Assembly: GCF_016649425.1 (NCBI RefSeq) | Contig: NZ_JADRCR010000005.1 | Coordinates: 1 to 64,000, forward strand | From: Limnobaculum allomyrinae | GTDB taxonomy: Bacteria > Pseudomonadota > Gammaproteobacteria > Enterobacterales > Enterobacteriaceae | Length of the DNA: 64,000 bases | Direction of reading: 5' to 3' | Shown here: positions 1 through 9,959 of the stretch, piece after piece | Numbering within the stretch: the first letter of the stretch is position 1 | Layout: each line of letters begins with the position of its first letter | Position numbers and translations under genes: made by a program | The notes under the pieces: generated by a model | The model's database searches: none | The model's input: the letters and a program-made list of their open reading frames with translations, nothing else | What the model was told of the DNA's origin: nothing

Positions 1-97
1 TGGTACTGTTGGGATTCGCTTCGGCAGCGGCAATGGCTGCACGAAGACCGCCACCACCTGCTCCGATGATAGCAATGTCTGCGTTAAAGGTTTGCAC
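1..97 (-). CDS. frdA: Fumarate reductase flavoprotein subunit, N-terminal part (partial)
   Basis: Only the first 32 codons are present; the gene continues beyond the window edge. The reverse strand starts with GTG at 97 and reads MQTFNADIAIIGAGGGGLRA, which matches the FrdA N-terminus. The FAD-binding dinucleotide fold GxGxxG is visible as GAGGGG near residues 12-17. A GGAGG ribosome binding site lies a few bases before the GTG. FrdA is the catalytic FAD subunit of the membrane-bound quinol:fumarate reductase used in anaerobic respiration. It is divergent from epmA, as in E. coli. Confidence 0.9.
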   Translation of the reverse strand, partial: MQTFNADIAIIGAGGGGLRAAIAAAEANPNST

Positions 98-492
98 TGC
101 ATTCCTCCAAATGTTCCAGTTTAATAATAAAAAGTAAGTCTTATACCAGCCAGTCAGATCTATAGCGTTAGGAAAATCTGATGTTAACCTTTAGAACCAC
201 CGAAAATATTGGTGAATCCAGTATAGGACGTCTATTCTACCTAATCTTGTGTAGACGAATATTGACGAGATCGATTTTTTTTATAGTTAGTCAGCATAAT
301 CCATTCATTTTTTTTGAAAATGGTTATATTAATAAAATGTGATCAATATATTAAATAAATGTATTTTCATATTATTTCATCCTGAAGTAATCGGATGCGC
401 GCGTGGCTGAAACCAGAAAACCGTGGGTAAATTTGTCTGTCGGAAGAGATAAGGGTAGACTGCCGGACTAAATTAATTTTGGAGTAGAAAAA
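98..492. promoter_or_regulatory. Divergent frdA/epmA control region
   Basis: This 395-bp AT-rich gap separates frdA (leftward) from epmA (rightward). It holds an FNR-like site (own entry) and a ribosome binding site GGAG at 481-484 for epmA. I see no further gene in it. Confidence 0.6.
262..275 (-). promoter_or_regulatory. Probable FNR site upstream of frdA
   Basis: On the minus strand the bases read TCGATCTCGTCAA, two half-sites close to the FNR consensus TTGAT-N4-ATCAA. This is nearly the same as the FNR site I recall for the E. coli frdA promoter. It would switch on frd in anaerobic conditions. Function is inferred from similarity and position. Confidence 0.6.
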
Positions 493-1470
493 ATGAGCGA
501 CCTGGCCAGTTGGCAGCCCAGCGCTTCTATCGCTAAATTATTAAAGCGTGCGAAAATTGTCAGTGAAATCAGACGGTTTTTCTCAGAGCGCGGCGTGTTG
601 GAAGTGGAAACTCCGGCAATGAGTCAGGCAACGGTTACGGATATCCATCTGTTCCCTTTCCAGACACGTTTTGTCGGGCCGGGTGCTGCGGATGGTATGA
701 CGCTGTTTTTGATGACCAGTCCTGAGTTTCATATGAAGCGTCTGCTGGCTGCGGGTAGCGGCCCTATCTATCAGATGGGCAAGAGTTTCCGTAATGAAGA
801 AGCGGGCCGTTATCACAATCCTGAATTCACCATGTTGGAGTGGTATCGCCCACACTTTGATATGTACCGTTTGATGAACGAGGTGGATGATCTGCTCCAA
901 CAGATTCTGGATTGCGAAGCCAGCGAAGTGGTTTCTTATCAGCAGATCTTTATTCGTCATCTGGAAATTGATCCACTCTCTGCGGATAAGCCTCAGCTAA
1001 GAGCGGCAGCGGCTAAATTAGATATGGAAGAACTGGCGAACCGGGAAGAGGAGCGTGACACCTTGTTGCAGATGCTGTTTGCATTTGGTGTGGAGCCGCA
1101 TATTGGTCAGGAAAAACCTACGTTTGTTTATCACTTTCCAGCATCACAAGCGGCTCTGGCAGAGATTAGCTCTGAAGATCACCGCGTGGCAGAACGCTTT
1201 GAGGTCTATTATAAAGGTGTTGAGTTGGCAAACGGCTTTCGTGAGCTAACCGATGCCGGTGAGCAGCGTCAGCGTTTTGAGCAGGAAAATCGTAAGCGTG
1301 AAGCACGTGGGTTGCCGGTTCATCCTATTGATGAGAACTTTTTGGCTGCTTTGGCCTATGGTATGCCGGAATGTGCAGGTGTGGCGCTGGGTGTTGACCG
1401 TCTGATTATGATTGCGCTTTCAGCGCAGTCGATTAGTGAGGTTATGGCATTTCCGGTGGATAGAGCCTAA
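493..1470 (+). CDS. epmA: EF-P beta-lysyltransferase (EpmA/PoxA/GenX)
   Basis: 325 residues, the normal length of EpmA, a truncated class II lysyl-tRNA synthetase-like enzyme without the anticodon-binding domain. It attaches (R)-beta-lysine to elongation factor P so that ribosomes can pass polyproline stretches. The class II motif 2 region is visible ([19 protein letters not shown], about residues 96-114), as is motif 3 ([11 protein letters not shown], near 295-305). The ATG has a GGAG site 8 bases upstream. It lies next to frdA as in E. coli. The partner genes epmB and efp are not in this window. Confidence 0.95.
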   Translation: MSDLASWQPSASIAKLLKRAKIVSEIRRFFSERGVLEVETPAMSQATVTDIHLFPFQTRFVGPGAADGMTLFLMTSPEFHMKRLLAAGSGPIYQMGKSFRNEEAGRYHNPEFTMLEWYRPHFDMYRLMNEVDDLLQQILDCEASEVVSYQQIFIRHLEIDPLSADKPQLRAAAAKLDMEELANREEERDTLLQMLFAFGVEPHIGQEKPTFVYHFPASQAALAEISSEDHRVAERFEVYYKGVELANGFRELTDAGEQRQRFEQENRKREARGLPVHPIDENFLAALAYGMPECAGVALGVDRLIMIALSAQSISEVMAFPVDRA

Positions 1471-1512
1471 TTATTGTTGTTCTTTTAGGTTGTTTAAATT
1501 TAGTTTGGAAGA

Positions 1513-1739
1513 TATTCCGGCCGTAAAAACTAAGCACTAATATTGCTAATGTGCTCGGCCGCAAAGACCTTTGTACTCAGCGACAGAGTGCATCGGGCCT
1601 ACTCCGCCTGGGGGCAGTTATGAAACACCTTGCGGTGTTTCACCCTTCTGGCTAGCGCAAGCGCTGTTCAAACAGGCTTTGCCTGTTTGTCCGGCAGCTA
1701 AAGCTGCTACGACCCCAAGGGCGGCTTCTCCCGATGATT
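1513..1739. repeat. Structured intergenic repeat, copy A
   Basis: A 227-bp element whose second copy is at 51448-51672. In order it shows a CGGCCG...CGGCCG closing stem around AGCAC/GTGCT (1518-1561). A long-range stem CATCGGG (1591-1597) pairs with CCCGATG (1730-1736). Inside lie hairpins TGAAACACC/GGTGTTTCA (1621-1642), AGCGC/GCGCT (1654-1665), CAAACAGGC/GCCTGTTTG (1669-1689) and GCAGC/GCTGC (1694-1707). The layout is a multi-branched fold. No open frame explains it. The two copies keep the stems through paired changes, so the structure looks selected. Family and function are unknown to me. Confidence 0.85.
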
Positions 1740-1756
1740 GACATTTGCTTGAATAG

Positions 1757-1781
1757 AAAAAGGCGCTTTAGGCGCCTTTTT
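1757..1781. terminator. Bidirectional terminator between epmA and mscM
   Basis: Ten-base stem AAAAAGGCGC paired with GCGCCTTTTT around a short loop. It has an A run on one side and a T run on the other, so it can end transcripts from both convergent genes. Confidence 0.9.
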
Positions 1782-1807
1782 GATGTCCGGATCAAACCTT
1801 TATCAGG

Positions 1808-4800
1808 TTAGATTTCTCCGGTTTTAAACCGGGGTCTGAGGCCAGCGCGGGAGAGGGCGTCGGCGCGCATTTGGAATGGCGGGAATGGTAGCGTCAGGTC
1901 ATGATCTGCATAAGCTTTGAGAATCAGCGAGTGCATTTCATGACGCAATGGCATTCTCATACCCATCTCGGCCGCGAATACCCGCAGTTCAAAGATTTGG
2001 ATACCCTGTTGAATATCTACCAGGAAGGCATCAGGTGCCGGGGTTTCCAGTACGAACTGGCATTTGTGTGCTGCGTCTTCCAGTAGTTGTTTCACCAGAT
2101 TTGGATCGGTTTCCGCCGTTGCCGGAACGGTTAAAACAATACGGGTAACGGAATCCGACAGCGACCAGTTAACAAACTGTTCGGTAATAAATGCCTGATT
2201 TGGAACAATGATTTCTTTTCTGTCCCAGTCAACAATGGTGGTTGCCCGGGTGTTGATTTTGGTAATCGAACCGGTTAACTCACGAATTGTCACCGTATCG
2301 CCAATACGAATAGGTTTTTCAAACAGAATGATCAGGCCGGAGACAAAGTTGGCGAAGATTTGCTGTAAACCAAAACCAAGCCCCACACCAAGTGCCGCAA
2401 CTAACCACTGGAGTTTAGACCAGTCAACACCAATCATTGAGAAGGCCACCATGCCACCAATCAGCATCAGAATATATTTGGTGATAGTGGTAATGGCATA
2501 ACCGGTACCCGGCGTCAGATCTAAGTGCTGGAGGATCGCCAGCTCCAGCAGTGCCGGTAAGTTACGAACTAACTGGGTGGTAACAATAAATACTAAGATG
2601 GCAATCAGCACAGAGCCTAAGGTAATGGCCTGAATGCTCTCTGTTCCCTGTACTGATGAGGTTACATCCCATAATCGGATGTTTTCCAGGAAGGCGAACG
2701 CCGAATGAATTTCTGACCAGAGGATGATAAGAGAAACCAGCGCAACCATGGTCAGGATAGAACGTACCAATTGTAGCGACTGGGCACTAATGGCATCCAG
2801 ATCGACTACCACCGAGTCATCGTTATCTAATAGCCCTTCGGTACTGGTAGGCAGGCTCTCTTCTTCACCCTTAGCTCGCTGTGCCAGTCGTTCTGCCCGG
2901 CGCTGTTTTGCCCGGTCAAACTCGATTCTGCGTCGTTGAATCAGCATCCAACGGCGGATGATATGGTAAATGACCAGCAGACCAAACCAAATGGCAACTG
3001 AAGCTTCCAGTCGTAGTAACAGCGCCTGTGCAGTCGCCAAATAGCCAAAGCTGGCGGATAACGCCGCAGCAATCGGAGCACAAATCAGAAAGGTCCATAG
3101 CGCCTGATTAACCATATTCTCACCGGAACCTTTACGGTCGAGATAGAGGGGAATTCCGGCTCGCCTCAGGTTGGTGGTCATCATGACTAATGCGCCACAT
3201 AACAGAATAAAGCAAATGCGACCCAATGTGCCGGAGAACTCACGATCGTTAAAGTTATCAAAACTGATTGAGGCAATAATTAACGGCACAACCAGCCAGA
3301 GCGACAGGCGATAATAGCGCATGGCGCGTGCCACCCGAGTTTGTGACCAGCGGAAGTGGGCGATAAACAGACCTTGTGGATGGGCGAAGCTGGCACTGAT
3401 CATAAATACCCACATCAGCGGTACGGTCGCGTTAACGCCTTCACCGATGGCAACAGCAATAGGATACTGCCAGGCATGTTGCAGGCCATAGGCCAGAGCC
3501 CACCAGAGCACCGGCAGAGGAACAGCAACGATCACTGACCAAAATACGGTTCGAATAGTTGACGAGAATTGATCCTGAGTAACTTTACCAATACGTGATG
3601 CCACGCGTTCTAAAAATGCCTGATAGTGGCGACGGGAACTAAAGCCAAAGCCCACCAACACCAGTGCAGCCAAAATCAGCACCACCGACTCTTTGGTGGT
3701 GAGCATCATGCCAAAGGCACCACTAAGTTCAGACAACGTATCCAGCGATACCAGCTTATTCAGATCTTGCAGAACCTGAATCGGATAACTCAGGCTCAGT
3801 GTATTAACGTCTGCCACCCAGAACAAATAGCGGTGGGAGGCGTCTTTGATTTCTACCAGTGCATCGATTAGTTGGTTGTTAGAAACTTTTAGCTTAGTCA
3901 GTTCAAGGATTAATGAATCATCACCAGCAAGTAAGGATGACAGCAGCTCTTGCTGCATTTTGATCTGCTGCTTTGCGAGCTCTTGCTGTTGAGCGGTAAG
4001 GGGCTGTCCGTCATCCTGTAGCAGGGGAGCCATATGAGTCAATTTATCGCGTTGTTCATCCAGACTTAAACGCTGTACCCGAATTTCAGCCATTTCGCTA
4101 TCCAGCGGCTGAGGTTTTGGCATTTCTGGCAGGCGGGAAACCTGCATCCTCAAACTTTCACCTAATGCAGTGGACATACCCAACCACTGAGCCTGTTCAC
4201 TAAGCGAGCTCAGAGCCTGGCGAACTTGCAGAATTTTAGAAATTGTCGCTCGTTGTTCAGTCGTGATCTCATCTAAACGCACTGCCTGCTGGCTTAAGCG
4301 TTCAGATAATTCCTGATTTTCTTGTAATAGCTTACGAATAGAAAGCGGCAGATCGCCATGCTGTTCAGCCAACTGAGTGGTATGTTCCAGCGTTTGCTTG
4401 GTTTCCAACTGGCGGCGGGTGTTTAGCTGATTATTTATCAGTTGCAGCAGACTGTCAGTTTTAGCCTGTTTTTTCTTTACCACTTCAATTTGTAAGCGGG
4501 AAATTTCTTGCCGGTTACTGGCGGATAGCTGCTCTAATTCCAGTTCATCAGCTTTGGATTTGTAAAAGGCCAGCTCGGCCTGAAGCTGTAGTGACTTAGC
4601 CTGGTTAAGCGGTGTTGTCTGGTTGTTTTGTTCTGGCAGGCGACGTTCAAGATCGCCAAGTGCTTTACGCGTCGACGCCTGTTGCAACGGAAGTTGAGTC
4701 AGTGAGTTGCTGATTTCTCGTGCGCGATCCTGCTCCTGTTGAAGCTGGCGGCTGAGTTCCAGTAGCTGACTGTTAGTCTGAATTGATAATTGTTCCAGCT

Positions 4801-5131
4801 CGGCCAGCGTCAGATTTTCAGACGGTGGCTGTGCTTCACCATTGTCGGCCTCGAGTTGAGTACGCAGAGTTTTAGTGAGTTTGGGAAACTCATCAATGGC
4901 TTTGCGGTATTGCTGGCTGCGTGAAAGAGAGTCTGAACGTTCAGTTACCCAATTCAAGGCACTTTGATAGGCGTCCAGAATCTCTTTCTGATTCGGCATG
5001 TCCTTATCGGCTTCGACCAGTTTTATTTCCTGCTTGATCTGCCCGGCATCCAGCTGTGGCGCAGCCTGAAGTGGAGCCAAATACAGCAGGCTTATTAACA
5101 GGGCGAATAATAAACGGGTCAGCTTCATCAT
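1808..5131 (-). CDS. mscM: Miniconductance mechanosensitive channel MscM (YjeP)
   Basis: 1107 residues, the same length as E. coli MscM. A signal peptide (about residues 1-23, ending LQAAPQ) is followed by a long Gln/Glu-rich periplasmic coiled coil to about 480. Then come many membrane segments and a C-terminal MscS-type pore domain (ALGVGLGFGLQQIFANFVSG, then FEKPIRIGDTVTI). It opens under membrane tension and releases solutes during osmotic downshock. It lies downstream of psd on the same strand with a gap of under 50 bases, so the two are probably co-transcribed. Confidence 0.95.
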   Translation of the reverse strand: MMKLTRLLFALLISLLYLAPLQAAPQLDAGQIKQEIKLVEADKDMPNQKEILDAYQSALNWVTERSDSLSRSQQYRKAIDEFPKLTKTLRTQLEADNGEAQPPSENLTLAELEQLSIQTNSQLLELSRQLQQEQDRAREISNSLTQLPLQQASTRKALGDLERRLPEQNNQTTPLNQAKSLQLQAELAFYKSKADELELEQLSASNRQEISRLQIEVVKKKQAKTDSLLQLINNQLNTRRQLETKQTLEHTTQLAEQHGDLPLSIRKLLQENQELSERLSQQAVRLDEITTEQRATISKILQVRQALSSLSEQAQWLGMSTALGESLRMQVSRLPEMPKPQPLDSEMAEIRVQRLSLDEQRDKLTHMAPLLQDDGQPLTAQQQELAKQQIKMQQELLSSLLAGDDSLILELTKLKVSNNQLIDALVEIKDASHRYLFWVADVNTLSLSYPIQVLQDLNKLVSLDTLSELSGAFGMMLTTKESVVLILAALVLVGFGFSSRRHYQAFLERVASRIGKVTQDQFSSTIRTVFWSVIVAVPLPVLWWALAYGLQHAWQYPIAVAIGEGVNATVPLMWVFMISASFAHPQGLFIAHFRWSQTRVARAMRYYRLSLWLVVPLIIASISFDNFNDREFSGTLGRICFILLCGALVMMTTNLRRAGIPLYLDRKGSGENMVNQALWTFLICAPIAAALSASFGYLATAQALLLRLEASVAIWFGLLVIYHIIRRWMLIQRRRIEFDRAKQRRAERLAQRAKGEEESLPTSTEGLLDNDDSVVVDLDAISAQSLQLVRSILTMVALVSLIILWSEIHSAFAFLENIRLWDVTSSVQGTESIQAITLGSVLIAILVFIVTTQLVRNLPALLELAILQHLDLTPGTGYAITTITKYILMLIGGMVAFSMIGVDWSKLQWLVAALGVGLGFGLQQIFANFVSGLIILFEKPIRIGDTVTIRELTGSITKINTRATTIVDWDRKEIIVPNQAFITEQFVNWSLSDSVTRIVLTVPATAETDPNLVKQLLEDAAHKCQFVLETPAPDAFLVDIQQGIQIFELRVFAAEMGMRMPLRHEMHSLILKAYADHDLTLPFPPFQMRADALSRAGLRPRFKTGEI

Positions 5132-5179
5132 CTACTCAGCTTTTGGTTAAGTTACAGTGGTTAGTGAAGTTCACCTTTA

Positions 5180-6043
5180 TTATTCACGGGCTTCCGCAAA
5201 CAACGCTCCCATTCGAGTTGGTGTTTTGCATTGCAGAGCCGGTGAAAAAGTGATGCTGTTTTCAGCGAACAGGTTAATAACCGTAGAGCCTAATTTAAAT
5301 CGGCCCATTTCATCGCCTTTTTTCAGTATGACCGATCCTTCACCTTCAGTTGGGTAAGTCCAACGTTGCAATACTCCCTGACGAGGTGGGGTAATGGTAC
5401 CCGCCCAGACGGTTTCAATACTGCCAACAATAGTAGCGCCAACCAGAATTTGTACCATTGGGCCGAAATCAGTATCAAACAGGCAGATGACTCGTTCATT
5501 ACGGGCAAACAGATTAGGAACATTTTCTGCCGTTAGCGGATTTACCGAGAACAAATCGCCGGGAACATACAGCATTTCACGCAGCACGCCATTACACGGC
5601 ATATGTACCCGGTGATAGTCGCGAGGAGAAAGGTAGATAGTGGCAAATTGACCATTGCGAAATTTTTCCACCATCGGCATATTGCAGGCCAGCAGGGCTT
5701 CCAGCGTATAGTCATGTCCTTTGGCCTGAAGTAGTTTACCTTCAGTAATCGCACCTAACTGGCTAACGGCGCCATCGGCAGGCAGTGCCAGTTGGCGTTC
5801 ACCCTCAACAATCGGGCGTGCTCCCTCTTTCAGTGGGCGAACGAAGAAATCATTAAATGTGGCGTATGACTCAGGATCTGGCTGTTGAGCTTCCTGCATA
5901 TCTACGCGGTAATATTTGGCAAACCCTTTGACCACCAGACGGGTTAGCCATCCTGCCTGCTTACTGGCTCCCCAACCCGCCAGTTGAGTAAGCCCCTGCT
6001 TAGGGAGTAAATATTGTAACTGCACTTTTATACGATCCAGCAC
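5180..6043 (-). CDS. psd: Phosphatidylserine decarboxylase proenzyme
   Basis: It makes phosphatidylethanolamine from phosphatidylserine at the inner membrane. The self-cleavage motif LGST is at residues 251-254; cleavage between Gly252 and Ser253 creates the pyruvoyl group. The conserved [14 protein letters not shown] and FARNERV blocks are present. I chose the GTG at 6043, which has an AGAGGA site just upstream and aligns with the E. coli start ([13 protein letters not shown]). The frame stays open to an ATG at 6121. The protein is 287 residues and lacks most of the acidic C-terminal tail of E. coli Psd. Confidence 0.93.
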   Translation of the reverse strand: MLDRIKVQLQYLLPKQGLTQLAGWGASKQAGWLTRLVVKGFAKYYRVDMQEAQQPDPESYATFNDFFVRPLKEGARPIVEGERQLALPADGAVSQLGAITEGKLLQAKGHDYTLEALLACNMPMVEKFRNGQFATIYLSPRDYHRVHMPCNGVLREMLYVPGDLFSVNPLTAENVPNLFARNERVICLFDTDFGPMVQILVGATIVGSIETVWAGTITPPRQGVLQRWTYPTEGEGSVILKKGDEMGRFKLGSTVINLFAENSITFSPALQCKTPTRMGALFAEARE

Positions 6044-6244
6044 GGGGTATCCTCTTTGCATTATCTGTCTGACTGTTAAATCAAAGTCGCGCATTGTAGC
6101 GGGGCTGATATATAAAGTCATTCACCTGCCGCATACCGCTATTAATTGTTATTCATCCTGATTATGACCACAGCTAACCGGCAATGTTTCAGGCAATAGA
6201 TCCCCGGATTTCGCTAACAGTTCGATTCCGGGAATAATATGTTA

Positions 6245-7288
6245 TTAATCTTTAGTTTCTAATGTGTTTTTACGAACTTTTACGTCCGCCATACTATCCA
6301 GAATTTTTAGATAGTTATCATAGCGTTCTTCGGCAATTTTTCCCTGCTCTACTGCTTCACGGATAGCACATCCAGGATCGTCAATATGCTTACAGTCGCG
6401 GAATTTACAGTGACCCAGATAGTCGCGAAACTCAATATAACCTTCTGTTACCTGTTCCGGCTCCAGATGCCATAGACCAAATTCACGCACTCCAGGTGAA
6501 TCAATAATGTCACCTCCATCAGGCAGGTGATACAGGCGAGACGCGGTGGTAGTGTGTTGGCCAAGCCCGGAGTTATCGGATACTTCACCTACGTGAATAT
6601 TGGCCTCATCGGCAGGCAGCAGAGCGTTCAGTAGACTGGATTTACCCACACCTGACTGACCGGCAAAAATGCTAATGTGGTGATCGAGGTGAGATTTTAA
6701 CTCCACCATTCCTTCACCGGTATAGCTGGAAACCTGTAGTACGGTATAGCCAATATGCTGATAGATTTGCATGGTTTGATTGATAAACTCACGGCCTTCT
6801 TCATCAAGTAAATCGACTTTGTTCAATACAATGATTGGTTCAACGGATAACGTTTCGCAAGCCACCAGGTAGCGGTCGATAATATTCAGTGAAAGCTCAG
6901 GCAATATGGCTGAGACGATAATAATTTGATCGATATTGGCAGCAATGGGTTTTATGCCGTCATAAAAATCGGGCCGGGTAAGGACAGAAATACGGTCGTG
7001 TACCGCTTCTATCACGCCTTTGGCTTGTGCAGTGATCGCCGCTCGCCATACCACACGATCGCCGGTGACCAACGAGCCAATAGTACGGCGAATATTGCAG
7101 CGGTGCAGGCTGGCATCCGGTGCTTCAACATCGGCGTGCTTACCAAAACGGCTAATGACGATGCCTTCCTGAGGCTCGCCAAACAGCGAATCATCAGGCT
7201 CTGGTTTTTGATTTGTTGTCTGTAAACGTCGCTGATGATTTGCAGCAACGCGTCGTTGTTGACCTTTAGACAGTTTATTCTTACTCAC
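6245..7288 (-). CDS. rsgA: Ribosome small subunit-dependent GTPase RsgA
   Basis: A circularly permuted GTPase that checks the maturing 30S subunit. The permuted order is visible: G4 NKVD (156-159) comes before G1 GQSGVGKS (210-217) and the G3 region DSPGVREFG. An N-terminal OB fold precedes it, and the C-terminal zinc motif has Cys and His in [15 protein letters not shown] chose GTG at 7288 because the protein then begins [14 protein letters not shown] as in E. coli and an AAAGG site precedes it; the frame is open to 7348. It is 347 residues, upstream of psd and divergent from orn. Confidence 0.95.
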   Translation of the reverse strand: MSKNKLSKGQQRRVAANHQRRLQTTNQKPEPDDSLFGEPQEGIVISRFGKHADVEAPDASLHRCNIRRTIGSLVTGDRVVWRAAITAQAKGVIEAVHDRISVLTRPDFYDGIKPIAANIDQIIIVSAILPELSLNIIDRYLVACETLSVEPIIVLNKVDLLDEEGREFINQTMQIYQHIGYTVLQVSSYTGEGMVELKSHLDHHISIFAGQSGVGKSSLLNALLPADEANIHVGEVSDNSGLGQHTTTASRLYHLPDGGDIIDSPGVREFGLWHLEPEQVTEGYIEFRDYLGHCKFRDCKHIDDPGCAIREAVEQGKIAEERYDNYLKILDSMADVKVRKNTLETKD

Positions 7289-7378
7289 AAAAATACCTTT
7301 TAGCAGCAGTGACAGTCGCCGGGAACGCGTCAAACGGCTATGATACACTGATGTTCAGTTAATCACGCAGGAAACATC

Positions 7379-7924
7379 ATGTCCGGGAATGAGAATAACC
7401 TGATTTGGATCGATCTGGAAATGACCGGTTTAGATCCTGAAATTAATCGCATCATCGAAATCGCCACGATAGTAACGGATGCTAACCTGAATATTCTGGC
7501 TGAAGGGCCGGTTTTCGCTATCCATCAAACGGATGAACATATGGCGTTGATGGACGAGTGGAACACCACTACCCATACCGCAAGTGGATTAGTGACGCGG
7601 GTTAAGCAGAGCACTTTTGATGAACAGGCTGCCGAACAAAAGACCATTGAGTTTTTACAGCAGTGGGTACCTCAGGGTTGCTCGCCTATTTGTGGTAACA
7701 GCATCGGCCAGGATCGCCGCTTCCTTTATCGCTATATGCCAGAGCTGGAACGCTATTTCCATTATCGCTATTTGGATGTCAGCACATTGAAAGAGCTGGC
7801 GCGCCGCTGGAAACCAGAAGTATTGGCCGGTATTACTAAACAAAGTACTCACCAGGCGTTGGATGATATTCGTGATTCAATTGCCGAGCTTGCTTATTAT
7901 CGTGAGAATTTTATTAAGTTATAA
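7379..7924 (+). CDS. orn: Oligoribonuclease
   Basis: A 181-residue DEDDh 3'-5' exonuclease that degrades RNAs of two to five nucleotides, including pGpG from cyclic di-GMP turnover. Exo I is visible as [10 protein letters not shown] (catalytic Asp and Glu near residues 12 and 14) and Exo III as [11 protein letters not shown] with the catalytic His and Asp. It is divergent from rsgA with about 90 bases between the starts, the usual enterobacterial arrangement. A long imperfect hairpin with GTCTGC/GCAGAC ends follows at about 7942-7987. Confidence 0.96.
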   Translation: MSGNENNLIWIDLEMTGLDPEINRIIEIATIVTDANLNILAEGPVFAIHQTDEHMALMDEWNTTTHTASGLVTRVKQSTFDEQAAEQKTIEFLQQWVPQGCSPICGNSIGQDRRFLYRYMPELERYFHYRYLDVSTLKELARRWKPEVLAGITKQSTHQALDDIRDSIAELAYYRENFIKL

Positions 7925-8021
7925 AGCTGGCTGAAGACGTGAGTGTCTGCTGCTTATTAGCGCATTTTGTCGCTTTAATAGGCAGACAAAAGATAATGTG
8001 CGATTTTTTCGATAACAGGGC

Positions 8022-8058
8022 TTGCGGGGCGGATTAGTTTTCGTATAATGCGCTCCCC
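8022..8058 (+). promoter_or_regulatory. Promoter of the first tRNA-Gly gene
   Basis: -35 TTGCGG (8022-8027), a 16-bp spacer and -10 TATAAT (8044-8049), followed by a GC-rich discriminator GCGCTCCCC. GC-rich discriminators are typical of stringently controlled stable RNA promoters. It lies 48 bases before the tRNA. Confidence 0.75.
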
Positions 8059-8096
8059 GTCACGTTGTAATTTGTATAACGTACGGCCTTCCAAAT

Positions 8097-8172
<76 letters not shown>

Positions 8173-8571
8173 ATATATTGTATGTTGAAGTCTTTAGTTT
8201 TTTGAAAGTAAAAACTAAATTCACCAAAGATCGTTTGTTGATATTCTCTCAACGTTCCTCTCAGCTGGTTTTTTTTGGTAAATTTGTATCTTGCTGCACT
8301 TGATAAGCGCATTGGGATAGCCTCTTTTGTTTCGTCGCGGCTGGTCATGTCGATGCCAAGTGCTTTGTGGATTGTCGCCTCTCTAATGGTTTTATTGTTT
8401 ATAAATCTATCAGGGAAGGGAAAGACTTGTTCTTTTTCCATCAGATTTTAAGCTCCCTTCGTAATTTTCTAAGGCATTCTTTCCTTTTTACAAAAGTTGA
8501 CCAAGATGGGTTTATCGACAATGATAAAAACTGTTGCTGTTTTAAATGTAAATAGTGATGAGACTTACCCA
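8173..8571. other. Left part of the insert inside the tRNA-Gly cluster; no gene identified
   Basis: 399 bp between the first tRNA-Gly and the AraC-type regulator. Frames here are short. The minus frame open across the tRNA resembles nothing I recognise and includes antisense tRNA. No integrase is evident. Confidence 0.5.
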
Positions 8572-9428
8572 ATGGAAACAAGAAATAAAATAAGGGAACC
8601 TGTCGGGACTGGATTAATCTCTTTAGGGATGATGAAACGGGTATAGAAAGTGTAAAAGCCCATTTTTGTGGACATGCTTATGACGCGCATGACCATGATG
8701 AGGTGTTAGTTGGGGTAACCGAGCAAGGGTTACAACGCTTTAACTGCCATCGTTCTGTGCATATCAGCCGTCCCGGAAGAGCCATACTTATTGAGCCGGG
8801 GGCTGTTCATGATGGACAAGCTGTTGAGGCTGCCGGTTTCACCTATGCCATGCTTTATTTGCCTCAAGCATGGTTGTCTGAAATGATGCAACGGCGTGAG
8901 CTAGGTGATGTGTCTGCAATAGAAGCCGCTTTTCGTAACACGTTGACCGATGAACCAGCGTTGATCATAGCTATACAGCGGGCATTTTCAGCTATTCACC
9001 ATAAGGAAGGGCGACTGGCCCGTGATCAAAGTCTGGATCACTTAATCTCCCTTCTTTCTCGACATATTGGCGTTAAGCCACAATCTATCTTGAACGACTC
9101 CCTTAGTCAGATGTATCAACTTAAGGATTATCTTCACGATAGTCTGCATTTGGACGTCGGATTGGACGACCTTTCTCGCTATTCCGGTATTGATCGTTTT
9201 CGTTTAACTCGGCAATTCAAAAAGGCTTTTGGACAATCCCCTCACGCTTATCTTGTGCGTCTTAGGCTCCGAACTGCGCGTAAATTACTTGCGAATGGAA
9301 TAGAACCGGCGTTGGTTGCCTCACAAGTCGGTTTTTCAGATCAAAGCCATATGGGGCGCTGGTTTCAGCGGGCCTATCGATTCTCTCCGGCAGATTATCA
9401 GCGTCGCTGCACAAACGTTCTAGACTGA
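8572..9428 (+). pseudogene. AraC-family transcriptional regulator, frameshifted near its N-terminus
   Basis: The body (frame open from about 8589 to 9428) reads RDWINLFRDDETGIESVKAH, then a cupin-like sensing domain (HAYDAHDHDEVLVGV), then a C-terminal AraC double helix-turn-helix (QVGFSDQSHMGRWFQRAY...SPADYQRR). This frame has no ATG before the domain begins; the first GTG, at 8703, would remove the conserved start of the cupin. An ATG at 8572 in another frame gives METRNKIREP and runs into RDWIN if one base is added near 8603. I therefore read it as one gene with a one-base deletion, or a sequencing error. The next gene is its usual DUF2000-like neighbour. Confidence 0.65.
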
Positions 9429-9483
9429 TGCTGCTTTCTCTCCGAATATATCTTTTTAGAGAAAAATCGGAGAATGATTACAG

Positions 9484-9891
9484 ATGTTTGACACAAAAAT
9501 AGCTTTTATTGTGCTTGACGATCTGCTTGTCTGGCAGAAATTAAATGTTGTTTCTTTTTTGGCTACCGGTATAGCCTCTGCTTATCCAGAGATCATGGGG
9601 GCTCCCTATATCGACTCATTAGGGCGTTGTTACGCGAACATGTCAGGACAACCTATGCTTATTTTTGAAGCAGATCTTTCTGGACTTCAGAATGCCCATC
9701 GTAAAGGGCTTGAACGCGAACTTACCCTCGTTCCTTATGTACATGCCATGTTCTCAACCGGTCATGATGAGGCCAACCGGCAGGTATTTCTTGCCGAAGA
9801 TCCTAACAATATGAACCTTGTTGGTCTGGCAATCTGTGGTTCTAAAAAAGTAGTAGATAAAGCAATAAAAGGGTTATCTCTACATAAGTAA
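9484..9891 (+). CDS. DUF2000-like protein
   Basis: 135 residues, small and soluble, with no signal peptide or membrane segment. The sequence (MFDTKIAFIVLDDLLVWQKL, then VPYVHAMFSTGHDEANR) resembles the DUF2000 family, whose members often sit beside AraC regulators of the type found just upstream. The biochemical role is unknown. It lies 55 bp after the regulator, on the same strand, inside the insert between tRNA-Gly genes. Family assignment is from recall. Confidence 0.65.
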   Translation: MFDTKIAFIVLDDLLVWQKLNVVSFLATGIASAYPEIMGAPYIDSLGRCYANMSGQPMLIFEADLSGLQNAHRKGLERELTLVPYVHAMFSTGHDEANRQVFLAEDPNNMNLVGLAICGSKKVVDKAIKGLSLHK

Positions 9892-9959
9892 CCTATTCAA
9901 TCCCGGAGGAACTAGGGTTAATCAATATGAATCAATTGATTGTGGCAAAGTAGAAGCAA

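Larger units (their letters stand above)
1471..1807. other. epmA-mscM intergenic region
   Basis: A 337-bp gap between convergent epmA and mscM. It contains a structured repeat (1513-1739) and a bidirectional terminator (1757-1781), both listed separately. No coding potential is seen. Confidence 0.7.
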
